NCBI GenBank assembly: GCA_002393955.1
Contig: DGSK01000013.1
Coordinates: forward strand, 1-38,038
Length of the DNA: 38,038 nt
Direction: 5' to 3'
Source of the DNA: Lachnospiraceae bacterium UBA4364
Lineage (GTDB): Bacteria; Bacillota; Clostridia; Lachnospirales; Lachnospiraceae
Part shown: positions 1 to 8,828 of the stretch, piece by piece
Layout of the letters: every line of letters starts with the position of its first letter
Numbering within the stretch: position 1 is the first letter of the stretch
Made by a program: the position numbers and the translations under genes
The notes under the pieces: model-generated
Told to the model about the DNA's origin: nothing
The model's input: the letters and a program-made list of their open reading frames with translations, nothing else
The model's database searches: none

Positions 1-4
1 ACTT

Positions 5-241
5 AGAACGACACTCGCAATTGCACAGGAACAATCACGATGCGTTGTTAGCCGAGGGGAAATCCAGTGCTTACAGCCCGTTGTTATCCGGTGCAGGGCT
101 GCGAGACGGTATGCCCCTAGCCGGCTCGCATGTAACGGATAACTACGGGCTGTTAGCAATTAGTTTCCCGAGGCGTTGCATCGGTTCCGGTGCATATGCG
201 AGTCGTCGTTCTCTTTCCACAGACTATATGTGGGAAGTTTT
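5..241 (+). ncRNA. candidate rod-shaped structured RNA with its own terminator
   Basis: Two arms of about 100 nt form one long imperfect hairpin. AGAACGAC at 5-12 pairs with GTCGTTCT at 205-212. Further matched blocks are CTCGCA, TGCA, GGAA, CGATGC, a long block containing ACAGCCCGT and GTTATCCG, and an apical stem GCGAG/CTCGC (101-105 with 125-129) closing an 11-nt loop at 110-120. Small internal loops interrupt the rod. A second hairpin begins at the next base: CTTTCCACA (213-221) pairs with TGTGGGAAG (229-237) and is followed by TTTTAG, which fits an intrinsic terminator. The arrangement suggests a transcript of about 240 nt whose promoter lies left of the window. It could instead be a palindromic MITE or an attenuator for the downstream gene. 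I do not recognise it as a known RNA family. Confidence 0.55.
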
Positions 242-361
242 AGTAACTAAAAATACTAACGCTCACTTAAACACAATGATTAACCATTCAGATCAATTGA
301 GTGATGAAACAGGTTTTACTGAGGTACTACCCGGACAGGCGGCAGGAATATAATACAAGCA

Positions 362-390
362 TTAACAGTGTGAAAGTGATATCATATACA
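362..390 (+). promoter_or_regulatory. predicted sigma-A promoter for the first GNAT/peptidase module
   Basis: TTAACA at 362-367 and TATACA at 385-390 are separated by exactly 17 bases. A start near 397 would give a leader of about 100 nt before the ATG at 500. A separate 15-base near-palindrome at 238-252 (TTTTAGT, A, ACTAAAA) lies upstream and could be an operator, although it overlaps the terminator tail of the rod RNA. Confidence 0.45.
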
Positions 391-499
391 TTGGAGAATG
401 CTAAAGTTTTACACAGGAATATACGTTTTCGAACGGATAATGACATTAAAGGTACAGATGAGTACAGAAGACTAAAATCATGAATAAAAGGAGACCGTT

Positions 500-1864
500 A
501 TGGTGAAAGAAAGTACAGTATACTCCGATGTTGATGCTGAGCTGATGAAGTGGCTTGAGGACGATACTCTGAATCAGAATACCGATATGGGAGATGTAGC
601 GGGGGAAATCAGAGATGTTTTTAGTAAGCTGCTGGAAGCATATAATGAGGAAGAACCTGTCGATATCCTGGGACACCTCCCTGAGGACGACCATCTGATT
701 AAAGTTATTGCAGACAGGAGGACAGCAGTTATCCGGCTGGAGGAGGAAGATGCTGCCGCCGGGAAGCTTGAAGCTGCTTATACCGGTCTTCTGGATGCAT
801 GTTTTAAGTCTGCCAGGCTTATAAATCCGCTTGGAGGATTTGGCAAGAATCGGCTGGAAAAAGCGCTGGAGATACTCAGGCGCTTTGAAAAAAAGCACTG
901 GCCGTTAGTAACAAGAATTACAAAAGACAACATAAAGAGCTTCAGAAACCTTATGTCTGAAGAACACTATGATGACATCGCTGCCGGCAGGAAGCGCGCA
1001 CTTGGTGCTATCCGTATGAAGATGGGAAGGAGCTGCTGTGCAGGTATCGCAGTCTACCGTGTAGAAAACCGGCCCGTTACTATGACCCCTGTAATAATGC
1101 TTGACTGGTTGTACGTTGCAAGGGATTTCAGGAGACAGGGGGTTGCCAATATGCTTATGGCAGAGATGTCCGGACTTGCGTTGCAGAATGCTGAGACTGT
1201 TCTTTCGGTTAATATGAATATTCCTGATGATTCAGACATGGAAATCAAGGAAGAATCAGAGACTCTTGAGGCTTTTCTTCGTCTATGGAAATTCAGGCTG
1301 CACGTGGATACAGGCAGGGTTTTCTATATAGATCTGTCCTTGCTTAAAGATAATAAATACTTAAAGGATCAGGCAGAAGGAGTCAGTTCCTTAGCTGAGC
1401 TTGGCTTGGGCGGACGGGATATGATCCAGCGTTTTTTCCGGAACCGAAATAAAGACTATGATGCCGGATTCAGACTTTTTGCTTATGAACATTATGATTT
1501 CTTTGATCCGGATGTGAGCTGTGCCATCGTGACAGGCGGAGTGATCACAGCGCTCTTTCTTGTGCACCGGTATCAAAATGGCAATTACAGGTACGAGGTA
1601 CTGAGAAGCGGACGCAATACAGATCCTACTGTATTCCTGCAGCTACTGAGATACGGCTACCGGAGTGCTCTTGCAAAAGACGATGGCAGCAGCCTGCTTT
1701 TTGGAACTTTTGAAAGTGCAGAGGGGTATATGACTGTGGCTAAGCTCGTACCGGATACCATGATAATGACGCAGCTTACGGGAATACTCATGCCTCCGCA
1801 GGTAAAGGAGACTGTGAGCACCTCCGACTGGGACAAACTTAGAAAGGCAGCGGGATTCAGATAA
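500..1864 (+). CDS. tandem GNAT-like acetyltransferase protein, module 1
   Basis: A 454-residue soluble protein. The start has a good ribosome site (AAAGGAG at 487-493). Residues 1-150 are helical and acidic with no recognised domain. Residues about 165-280 look like a GNAT N-acetyltransferase fold: the strand LDWLYVA (201-207) leads into the acetyl-CoA pyrophosphate-binding motif R211-x-x-G214-x-A216. The last 150 residues resemble the second half of the protein at 8829-9797; both contain a DVSC motif, a following G-rich turn and a similar helix order, so each may be a double GNAT. The gene lies about 100 bases before the giant peptidase-like gene with no terminator between, so the two are probably co-transcribed. 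By family it would transfer an acyl group from acyl-CoA. Acting on or with the giant neighbour is only inferred. Confidence 0.7.
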   Translation: MVKESTVYSDVDAELMKWLEDDTLNQNTDMGDVAGEIRDVFSKLLEAYNEEEPVDILGHLPEDDHLIKVIADRRTAVIRLEEEDAAAGKLEAAYTGLLDACFKSARLINPLGGFGKNRLEKALEILRRFEKKHWPLVTRITKDNIKSFRNLMSEEHYDDIAAGRKRALGAIRMKMGRSCCAGIAVYRVENRPVTMTPVIMLDWLYVARDFRRQGVANMLMAEMSGLALQNAETVLSVNMNIPDDSDMEIKEESETLEAFLRLWKFRLHVDTGRVFYIDLSLLKDNKYLKDQAEGVSSLAELGLGGRDMIQRFFRNRNKDYDAGFRLFAYEHYDFFDPDVSCAIVTGGVITALFLVHRYQNGNYRYEVLRSGRNTDPTVFLQLLRYGYRSALAKDDGSSLLFGTFESAEGYMTVAKLVPDTMIMTQLTGILMPPQVKETVSTSDWDKLRKAAGFR

Positions 1865-1965
1865 GGGTACGATTCCGGTACGGATAGTGCAATATAATTC
1901 AATTGATAATAGCAGGAAAGCGCAAATAACCTGTAAATGTATGCGGCTCATAAAGGAGGAAAGAT

Positions 1966-4900
1966 ATGGATACGTTTAAGAGTAGAGATAAAGAAAAAGG
2001 CCAGGTTAACAAGCCTAAATCCTTATTTTATAAGTCCGTCATGGATACTAAAACAGCGGATGAGCAGAATAAGGACGACAGCCGTAGTATACAGATGCAG
2101 AAGATGCGTGAGATAGAACAGGAAAAGCAGCGTATTGAATCTGTACAGAATGCAGAAAAAGAAAAGCAGGGCATCATTACGGAAAAACAGTCCGAAGTAA
2201 AGGGAAACGAGCTTTCTTCCGCCGATATGAGTAAGGAGGAAAAGGAACGCATTCGTAATACTTCAAAGGAGATTCAGGGAAGCCTTAAGCACAGAGCCGG
2301 AACTGATGTGGATAATAAGCTTAAGGATATGGCTGGCTTAAGTATTCGTAAGAAATTCAAGACAGCCCTTACGGCTTATGTTGATATAAGAAAATCCGTA
2401 CTAAAGTCCGTCAGCTATACTAAAGGCAAGGCAGGATCTGTGGCAGGAATGAACGCTAAGCAGAAGGCTGCCCTGTTGGAAGCATATGAAGTTCTCAAAG
2501 CTGTCATTGCAGAATACCTGAGCAGCAGTGAGGCTGAAATCAAATTCGGCGTAGCTAAGAGCAATCTGGAAATGGTAAAACGCACAGGTGAACTGATCAA
2601 ATCTGATGACAGGAGTTTTAAACTGACTGAATACAGAAAGACTCAGTTAGAGCCCGTGGATGAGAAAAAAGAAACTGATAATCTTCCTAAACTCATCACA
2701 CAGCTGGAGAAAGAGAAGCAGGAAGATAAGAAGGAAAAACACGAAAAGCAGAAGAAGGAAGACGATAAGAAAGCCGCTGACAAAAAAGAAGAGGACATGA
2801 CTCTCGAGGAGAAGCGCGGCATATACAACTATGAAGAAAAGACAAAGCATGTTAAGGCTCTGATGGACAAAAAGATCCCTGTGCCGGAAAGTAATGATGA
2901 GCTGGTTCAGATAAGGAGCAAATATTCAAAAAGAATTAATGTGATCAAAAAAGATGGTACAGCCGGAGAGAGTTATGAATGGGATGAAAACAAGGTGAAC
3001 CCGGTGATGAAGGAACATTATGACTGGCTGTTCAAATATTATTACTATAATGATCCGACTATAGAGGTGTTCAGGAAGGAACTGAAACCCGTTCCGGCAA
3101 TTGAATTCAAAAATTATAAGAATCAGATGGATATCAAGGGAATGGATGAAGCCTATGAGGCGCAGGACCCAAGTAACTGCTACTGCTGCTCCGGCACCGC
3201 TCTTATAAACCAGTATATTGCTATGCGCAAAAAGCGTAATGGCGAAGAGAATGCTGCCATTACCCAGGTGGTCAACCAGCATCAGATGCGTGCATATAAG
3301 CCCCGTATACGCAAATATGATAAGTCATATGACTTGATCATGGATAAGGAGGGATATGACAATAATGCCCTGTCAATTGATGAATATGCAGGAGAGGGTA
3401 AGAGTGAGTTTGGAAATATCTTTGCCCTGGGCGACTTTGTTCTTGAAACGCTGAAAGATAACGGTATAGAAGATGTAATGCTTAACAGAATGGTCATGAA
3501 TGTGCCCCAGGATGGTATGGCAGCGGAATTCAATACAAGAGTCCGTGATAATATGAAGGCTGTTTTTGCAGAAAAAATAAATGAGATCATCTCTGCCGGC
3601 GGTATTGCCAGCGTGCTGACGGTAGAAGGCGGATATGCCCATTACATAACCGTAACCGGCATAGATGGTGATAATCTGCAGGTCTATAATTCAAGCGGCT
3701 ATGCAAATAAGTCAACTACTGAAAGCATAAGCAGCCTGCTGCAGGGCGGGGTGACAGTTGAGATCAACTGGCTGTCTGATATGAAGGAACCGAAAGAACT
3801 GACGGAGGAGTACAAGAATCTTCAGTATGATGAGGTAAATGGCTATTCATTCAAGACTCTGTCAAGTCATCAGATAAACGAGTCTGTATCCCATACGAAG
3901 GGTGTGACTGTTATTAAGGATTTCAAAGAAATGGGTGATGCCTATATGGATATATCCCAGATGGCTTATATTCCGGATAAGAAGCAGGTAGAGTCATATG
4001 ACTTTGATACATATATTAACCAGGCAAAGGAAGAAAAGAAGCAGTGGGATAAAGAGCAGGTTAAGAAGGATGGCTGGGAGATTGTCGACAGCACTGTAAC
4101 AGAGTCCAAGGAGAAGGAAAAAAAGGCTGACAGCACTGCAGCTGTGTCCAAAGAGAAGGAAGAAAAGGCTGAAAACAAGGCAGGGGAGAAGAAGGTAAAC
4201 GAGAAGAAGGAATGGACTCCTATTGCTAATGAGGTCTTAGCAAATGACCAGAGGGACTACAAGTTCAAGAAGACTGAATTCCCGAAGTGGAATTTTTTTC
4301 TTGGTATAAGTGCAAACAAGGAAAATTTGATGGGCAAGGAAAAGCTGGATGAACTGATCGGTCCTGATGTGATAGCGAAGACTGCCGAGGAATATCTGGC
4401 TAAAAGTGCTAATTCAGACTATGTAGAAAAATATGTGAAAAATTATCCCCAGTTAAAAGAACTTGATTCACTTATTGATGAGACATATTCTAAGGCTTTG
4501 CCAGGCAAGAAGATAAGCAGCAAGGCACATAAAGAGGTTACAAAGGATGTAAGGAAAAAACTGGCCATGCAGAGGCACTTGCTTGTAGAAAACCAGGAGC
4601 TTCTGAAAAGAAGGAATGAAGAGCGTGCTCTGATCCAGAACAATCTTGAAAAAGAGGGCTCTAGATCGGATTATACCGTTGATATTGCAAATAATTTTAA
4701 AACAGACAGTGAAAAGGCTGCGTTAGGCGTGTGGCTGGTAGGTGGGACATACAATCGTGATAAGAGAAGAACCGGAAAACAGACTATTTTTAAATGTAAC
4801 ATAGATGATACGCAGTTTGATATGGAATGTATGGTAGAAGAGGCAGACCTAACGGAGTTTAATTATAACTCCGATAGTGAATTTATTGCGGATTATGCTA

Positions 4901-7900
4901 AAAAGTATGAAAAGCTGACTAAGCTTTCTTTAGTGGAGGTCTTTTTGGACAAAGAAAAGTATGTTGTAAAATTCTCAAAGACACTCCTAAGGACGAAATG
5001 TGAAATGGCAAAGGTTATTAAAGCGGAATATGAAGAACGAATTAAACTTATTTCTTCGCCCTATTATGCGCTTATACCGCAGGAAGACCTGAAGATTTAT
5101 CTTGGCAAGAACGGTGAAGCAAAAATTGCAGAAATCAAGGATAAAGAGCTTGCTGACTATCTCACGTTGTATCGCAGTGTTAATAACAAAAATGCACTTA
5201 AGAAAACAACCAGGTACTTTGACTCTGGGATAAAAAAAGCAATGGAGATACAGAGAGATAAGGATGTTAATGCAACTAAGACTCATATATCCAGAATAAA
5301 ACAGGGACAGAAATTAGCGGAAAAATTAAATAAGAACAATTCTGCCCTTACCCGGGATAGTGAAGCAAATCTTAAGCTTATTTACAGTCAGCAGATTGAA
5401 CTGGCGAAAGGAGAAGAGCCGGATGATAATAATGAATTTGTTGAGAAAACGCCATTAAAAAAGGAAGTGACTTTGTTTCTTAGAAGTGAAGGAAAGGCTC
5501 TTTATGATTTTGAAAAGACTGTTGCCGGGTTCCTTAAGACTAAGAATATTTATGGTGTGCCGCTTAAGAAGGAACACGAAAAAGGATTGGAAGAAGAGCT
5601 TAATAAATGGTTCAAGGCAAGGCGAGAATATGTGCGTCATAAGAAGGCATATGATATCGCTGATGAACTTTCCTGGTCATTGGGATGTGACATGGAAAAT
5701 GAGAAATTTGTCAAGACCAGGGAAGGTCAGTTCCTTAAGAAATTTGCAAATGAAGGATCTGTTCCCTTTGATGTACGGATGGAAGTCAGACAATACAGAG
5801 AGAACTATGAGCAAAGTTTCATGTCTGTCTTCGGTTACCTGCATGAAAACGGATATCCAATGTCACAGGATTTCAAGTATGAAAATAGAATTGATGATGA
5901 AAAGCTGGTCAAAGAAAATTTGGAGGGTTTTTGTAAAGGCGTTGCAAAAGAAATAGGTGTACAGGAATATGAATTTCCGGAGACCACGATCAACGGAAGA
6001 AAGTTTACCGCATATTCTTCACTTCCCGGAATCAAAAGTTATGAAAATAACGAGGGAACTGAAAATATTCTGTACTTTTTGGCAAAAAATGCAAAAGAGT
6101 ATACCTTTGATGACCAAATAAGTGAAAAGGTAATAGAACTGTTAGGACGGCTAGAGAAGCTTAACAGAGATATGGTAGCAACTGAAATTCTGTATGATGA
6201 TGGGGCGCTTGAGAAGATGGCTGTCCATTACACGCTTATACACGAAAAAATAAAGCAGCGTCTTGTACTTGAAGCTGAGCTCATCCCGCTTATTAAGGAC
6301 AAGGTGCCCGGAATTGAGAAATTAGAGACTGAGGCTATGAGGGATGCCGTCAGGAATGCTGAAGAAAAGAAGAACGCCCTGAACGAAAAAGAGAAGCCGG
6401 AGGAAAAGAACGAGAAGAAGAACGAAGAAAAGAATAAAGAAAAGAATAAAGCGAAAAAAGATGATGACTTCGATGACTGGGTAGTTGTTGATTCAGAGAC
6501 ATCAAAGAAAGATACAAAGAAGGACGATAAGCAGGTAAAAAATAAACAAGAGAAGAAAGAAGATAAAAAAGAAGATAAAAAAGAAGATAAAAAAGAAGAT
6601 AAAAAAGAAGATAAGGCCGTTAATAAGGGCGAGAAGGTAGAAGAAAAGAAGATCGTACAGGACGAAAACAAGGTAGAAGAAGAGAAGAACGGCAATAAGA
6701 CCGGCGCAAAGAAAGCAGATGAAAAGCAGGCCCAAAAGAAGAACGCAGAAAAGCCGAAAAAGCTGACAGCGGAAGAAAAGGCTAAGCAGAAAGCACAGAA
6801 AAAGTTTGACGATGAAATAAATTCTGCTATTAAAAAGGGACAGAAAGGACTTAAACAGAAGGAACTGAATATAATGCGTGAAAACTGTGCTACGAGGCTT
6901 GAGCTGATCGCAGTACTGGGGGTAAGTTCCAGACCGAGTGCGTCTTATGCTAAGCAGCTTAGCGAGGTAAAGAAACTGATTTCTGATTCCCGTCCTGAGT
7001 ATGAAAAAAACAAAGAACTTATAGGTCGGATACTTACGCAGTTTGTCAAGCTGGGTACTACCGAAATAAAATGGAAAGGAAAAAAGAATGCCGATAAGCA
7101 TATGGTGAAGAAAGGCATTCAGGCATGTGCGGCATACATAAGGTATATACTCAAGAATGAACCGGTGATGCCCGAAGATGCCGTGTACATCAGTCAGACT
7201 TTCAAACCTAAGGCTGCTATACCGGTCAGTGACGGAAAAGGCAATGCAATAGATATGAATAAGAAGATCTATAAGATCAGACATAAGGAAATGTCTGAAA
7301 AGCATTCTGGTATTACTTCAGCAACAACTCTTATGCAGAGGGAAACCGTGGAGGAGGATTATAATGGAATCGGGAAATATATGGCAAAGCACAGTGAATA
7401 TGCCAATCTGAAGAATAAAAAATTGAAAATCTCCAGCGATATCAGGGATATTGTTCCTATGCTGCTTCCTTTGGAGGGGAACGGAGAGCTTTCCGAAGAA
7501 GAGATGACAAAGTTTGCATTGGGACAGGACATGATAAAAACCGGTAAGAACAGGGAGAGAAAAGCGCCTGATAATGTTGCAAAAAAAGAAGAACTGTTAG
7601 TTGTATTTAATGAATTCCTTCCGATTTTCAGGGAAAGGGTTAATGAACTTTTGTCTTATAAAGAAAGGTTCCCGAATCTCTGCGGCGATGATGTGAGTGT
7701 CACAGATGTACTCAAGATGGACAAAAATGATCTGCGGCTGCTGCCGTATCTTTCCAAGAAAGCACAGGCCGTGGGTTATACGGTGGCGCGAATACTGGGT
7801 AATCCGACTCTTGTGGCTAACATACCGGAGGATACACTTAATGAACTTATGGATGGCTGGAATGCTATTTCACCGCTGCAGAGGCTTTTTGGTGAAGGTG

Positions 7901-8184
7901 CCGTCAGTCACTACAACAACATATGCAGCATGACAGCCAATGAGCTGATCAGCAATGGATATAAAGCAGTTATTGAACCGTACCGGGTACTTTGTGAACA
8001 ACAGTCGAAAGACCATGCTATGGTTTTAGCTGAGGCAAAGAAGAAAGCTGCAGAAAAACAGGAAAAGGAAAAGAAGAAGCTGGAACGGGATAATAAACGG
8101 GGGCAGAAAAAAGACAAGAATCAGAAAAAAGACAAGAATCAGAATAAGGATCCCCAGGGTAAGAAGAACGATCAGGAGGAGTAA
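1966..8184 (+). CDS. giant 2072-residue protein with a C39/papain-like cysteine peptidase domain
   Basis: The start is preceded by AAAGGAGG. There is no signal peptide and no membrane helix. Residues 1-370 are highly charged and probably coiled. Residues about 380-600 look like a papain-fold peptidase: a cysteine cluster (C405, C407, C408) starts a helix after a DPSN turn, HYITVTG carries H559, and a following strand carries N575, the usual Cys-His-Asn order of the C39/papain clan. A Lys/Glu linker (about 710-755), a large helical region (about 760-1470), a second low-complexity linker (about 1475-1600) with a KEDK tandem repeat, a helical C-terminal part (1600-2030) and a Lys/Asn/Gln-rich tail follow. 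Two short motifs recur at the linkers: W704-EIVDS and W1505-VVVDS. The peptidase call is from motif order only. Substrate, location and export route are unknown. A strong terminator follows the gene. Confidence 0.65.
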   Translation: MDTFKSRDKEKGQVNKPKSLFYKSVMDTKTADEQNKDDSRSIQMQKMREIEQEKQRIESVQNAEKEKQGIITEKQSEVKGNELSSADMSKEEKERIRNTSKEIQGSLKHRAGTDVDNKLKDMAGLSIRKKFKTALTAYVDIRKSVLKSVSYTKGKAGSVAGMNAKQKAALLEAYEVLKAVIAEYLSSSEAEIKFGVAKSNLEMVKRTGELIKSDDRSFKLTEYRKTQLEPVDEKKETDNLPKLITQLEKEKQEDKKEKHEKQKKEDDKKAADKKEEDMTLEEKRGIYNYEEKTKHVKALMDKKIPVPESNDELVQIRSKYSKRINVIKKDGTAGESYEWDENKVNPVMKEHYDWLFKYYYYNDPTIEVFRKELKPVPAIEFKNYKNQMDIKGMDEAYEAQDPSNCYCCSGTALINQYIAMRKKRNGEENAAITQVVNQHQMRAYKPRIRKYDKSYDLIMDKEGYDNNALSIDEYAGEGKSEFGNIFALGDFVLETLKDNGIEDVMLNRMVMNVPQDGMAAEFNTRVRDNMKAVFAEKINEIISAGGIASVLTVEGGYAHYITVTGIDGDNLQVYNSSGYANKSTTESISSLLQGGVTVEINWLSDMKEPKELTEEYKNLQYDEVNGYSFKTLSSHQINESVSHTKGVTVIKDFKEMGDAYMDISQMAYIPDKKQVESYDFDTYINQAKEEKKQWDKEQVKKDGWEIVDSTVTESKEKEKKADSTAAVSKEKEEKAENKAGEKKVNEKKEWTPIANEVLANDQRDYKFKKTEFPKWNFFLGISANKENLMGKEKLDELIGPDVIAKTAEEYLAKSANSDYVEKYVKNYPQLKELDSLIDETYSKALPGKKISSKAHKEVTKDVRKKLAMQRHLLVENQELLKRRNEERALIQNNLEKEGSRSDYTVDIANNFKTDSEKAALGVWLVGGTYNRDKRRTGKQTIFKCNIDDTQFDMECMVEEADLTEFNYNSDSEFIADYAKKYEKLTKLSLVEVFLDKEKYVVKFSKTLLRTKCEMAKVIKAEYEERIKLISSPYYALIPQEDLKIYLGKNGEAKIAEIKDKELADYLTLYRSVNNKNALKKTTRYFDSGIKKAMEIQRDKDVNATKTHISRIKQGQKLAEKLNKNNSALTRDSEANLKLIYSQQIELAKGEEPDDNNEFVEKTPLKKEVTLFLRSEGKALYDFEKTVAGFLKTKNIYGVPLKKEHEKGLEEELNKWFKARREYVRHKKAYDIADELSWSLGCDMENEKFVKTREGQFLKKFANEGSVPFDVRMEVRQYRENYEQSFMSVFGYLHENGYPMSQDFKYENRIDDEKLVKENLEGFCKGVAKEIGVQEYEFPETTINGRKFTAYSSLPGIKSYENNEGTENILYFLAKNAKEYTFDDQISEKVIELLGRLEKLNRDMVATEILYDDGALEKMAVHYTLIHEKIKQRLVLEAELIPLIKDKVPGIEKLETEAMRDAVRNAEEKKNALNEKEKPEEKNEKKNEEKNKEKNKAKKDDDFDDWVVVDSETSKKDTKKDDKQVKNKQEKKEDKKEDKKEDKKEDKKEDKAVNKGEKVEEKKIVQDENKVEEEKNGNKTGAKKADEKQAQKKNAEKPKKLTAEEKAKQKAQKKFDDEINSAIKKGQKGLKQKELNIMRENCATRLELIAVLGVSSRPSASYAKQLSEVKKLISDSRPEYEKNKELIGRILTQFVKLGTTEIKWKGKKNADKHMVKKGIQACAAYIRYILKNEPVMPEDAVYISQTFKPKAAIPVSDGKGNAIDMNKKIYKIRHKEMSEKHSGITSATTLMQRETVEEDYNGIGKYMAKHSEYANLKNKKLKISSDIRDIVPMLLPLEGNGELSEEEMTKFALGQDMIKTGKNRERKAPDNVAKKEELLVVFNEFLPIFRERVNELLSYKERFPNLCGDDVSVTDVLKMDKNDLRLLPYLSKKAQAVGYTVARILGNPTLVANIPEDTLNELMDGWNAISPLQRLFGEGAVSHYNNICSMTANELISNGYKAVIEPYRVLCEQQSKDHAMVLAEAKKKAAEKQEKEKKKLERDNKRGQKKDKNQKKDKNQNKDPQGKKNDQEE
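6556..6615 (+). repeat. in-frame 12-base tandem repeat encoding KEDK
   Basis: Five head-to-tail copies of AAAGAAGATAAA occupy residues 1531-1550 of the giant protein; only the last base of the last copy differs. The unit is a multiple of three, so copy-number change would lengthen or shorten the linker without a frameshift. A smaller 18-base duplication (encoding KKDKNQ twice) lies near the 3' end of the same gene at about 8106-8141. Confidence 0.9.
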
Positions 8185-8252
8185 TAGCTCAAGGTTCAAG
8201 GGAAAGGATATAATAAGAAGTAAAGCCTGATAAGACATCGGAAAAGAGTTAA

Positions 8253-8290
8253 AAAAACCGCCGGACTCACATGAGCGAGGCGGTTTTTGT
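8253..8290 (+). terminator. intrinsic terminator after the giant peptidase gene
   Basis: AAAAACCGCC (8253-8262) pairs with GGCGGTTTTT (8279-8288), with an inner CTCA/TGAG stem. It separates module 1 from module 2. Confidence 0.85.
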
Positions 8291-8416
8291 ATATCGCCTA
8301 CATATAATCGTTTTATTCGGTTTAGTGTGGATATTTTAGTTATGTAAACTAATTTATTATTGTAGGAAGATTTTTGGCAAAATATAAAAAAATTATGTTA
8401 ATTTTTGTTTCAAAGT

Positions 8417-8447
8417 TTGGTTTTGGGTACGCATGGGGGGATAAAAT
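8417..8447 (+). promoter_or_regulatory. possible promoter of module 2
   Basis: TTGGTT (8417-8422) and TAAAAT (8442-8447) could be -35 and -10, but the 19-base spacer is long. Six G residues (8435-8440) sit directly before the -10-like box, a layout that recurs in the window at 34941-34968. Confidence 0.3.
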
Positions 8448-8466
8448 AACACTTGTAACGGAGTAA

Positions 8467-8533
8467 ATCTGTCGTAACAGGAAAGACGATAGATTTTGAA
8501 CAGTTATAAAAACTGCCATAATGGAATATGGCA
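8467..8533 (+). promoter_or_regulatory. structured 5' leader with consecutive hairpins
   Basis: Three stems can form before the ribosome site of the small lipoprotein: ATCTGTCGT with ACGATAGAT (8467-8475 and 8486-8494), CAGTT with AACTG (8501-8515), and TGCCATA with TATGGCA (8514-8520 and 8527-8533). The second and third share two bases, so they compete at their junction. This could be a riboswitch or an mRNA-stabilising leader. I could not match it to a known class. Confidence 0.4.
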
Positions 8534-8557
8534 GCCGGGATTAAAGGAGCAGGAATT

Positions 8558-8683
8558 ATGAAAAAGACTATAATTGCAATTATCTGTGTATTAACTATTA
8601 CCGGCATATGTGTTGCGGCCTGTGGCTATGCATCACCTGCGGACGGAACCGTGGAAACTATAGAGACAGTAGAAACTCTGTAA
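8558..8683 (+). CDS. 41-residue lipoprotein
   Basis: A short gene with an AAAGGAG ribosome site ending about 9 bases before ATG. The product has a Lys-Lys start, a hydrophobic stretch of about 17 residues and the lipobox VAAC with Cys22. After signal peptidase II cleavage it would leave a 20-residue Thr/Glu-rich lipopeptide. It lies first in the module 2 transcript, about 145 bases before the GNAT gene. Such tiny lipoproteins can act as immunity or small regulatory products, and in enterococci the signal peptides of lipoproteins become pheromones. Nothing here proves either role. The ribosome site, signal peptide and lipobox argue against a chance frame. Confidence 0.65.
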   Translation: MKKTIIAIICVLTITGICVAACGYASPADGTVETIETVETL

Positions 8684-8828
8684 TTATTCAGTACGAATTC
8701 CTATCTGAAGGATCTGTCTGGCAAACGATCCCGCCGGCAGGTGAATTATCGGTGTGGGAAGTTTTGACGATTACTGATTCAGTTAAATTATGGGGAAGGC
8801 CGCATATCCTGTGGCAGAAAGGGGAGCA

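Noticed and set aside
38..190. integron attC-like site (GCGTTGTTAGC near 43-53)
   Set aside because: The end motif resembles attC cores, but the matching partner core is not present in the right arm and no integrase or cassette array is visible.
21..353. 110-codon open frame on the plus strand
   Set aside because: It begins with TTG, has no ribosome site, and its first two thirds lie inside the rod-like inverted repeat; the translation has no recognisable domain.
5486..5956. 156-codon plus-strand frame within the giant gene
   Set aside because: It is an out-of-frame shadow with no ribosome site, while the main frame is continuous for 2072 codons.
6502..7305. 267-codon minus-strand frame
   Set aside because: It is the antisense shadow of the Lys/Glu-rich giant gene, giving artificial Phe/Leu-rich sequence.
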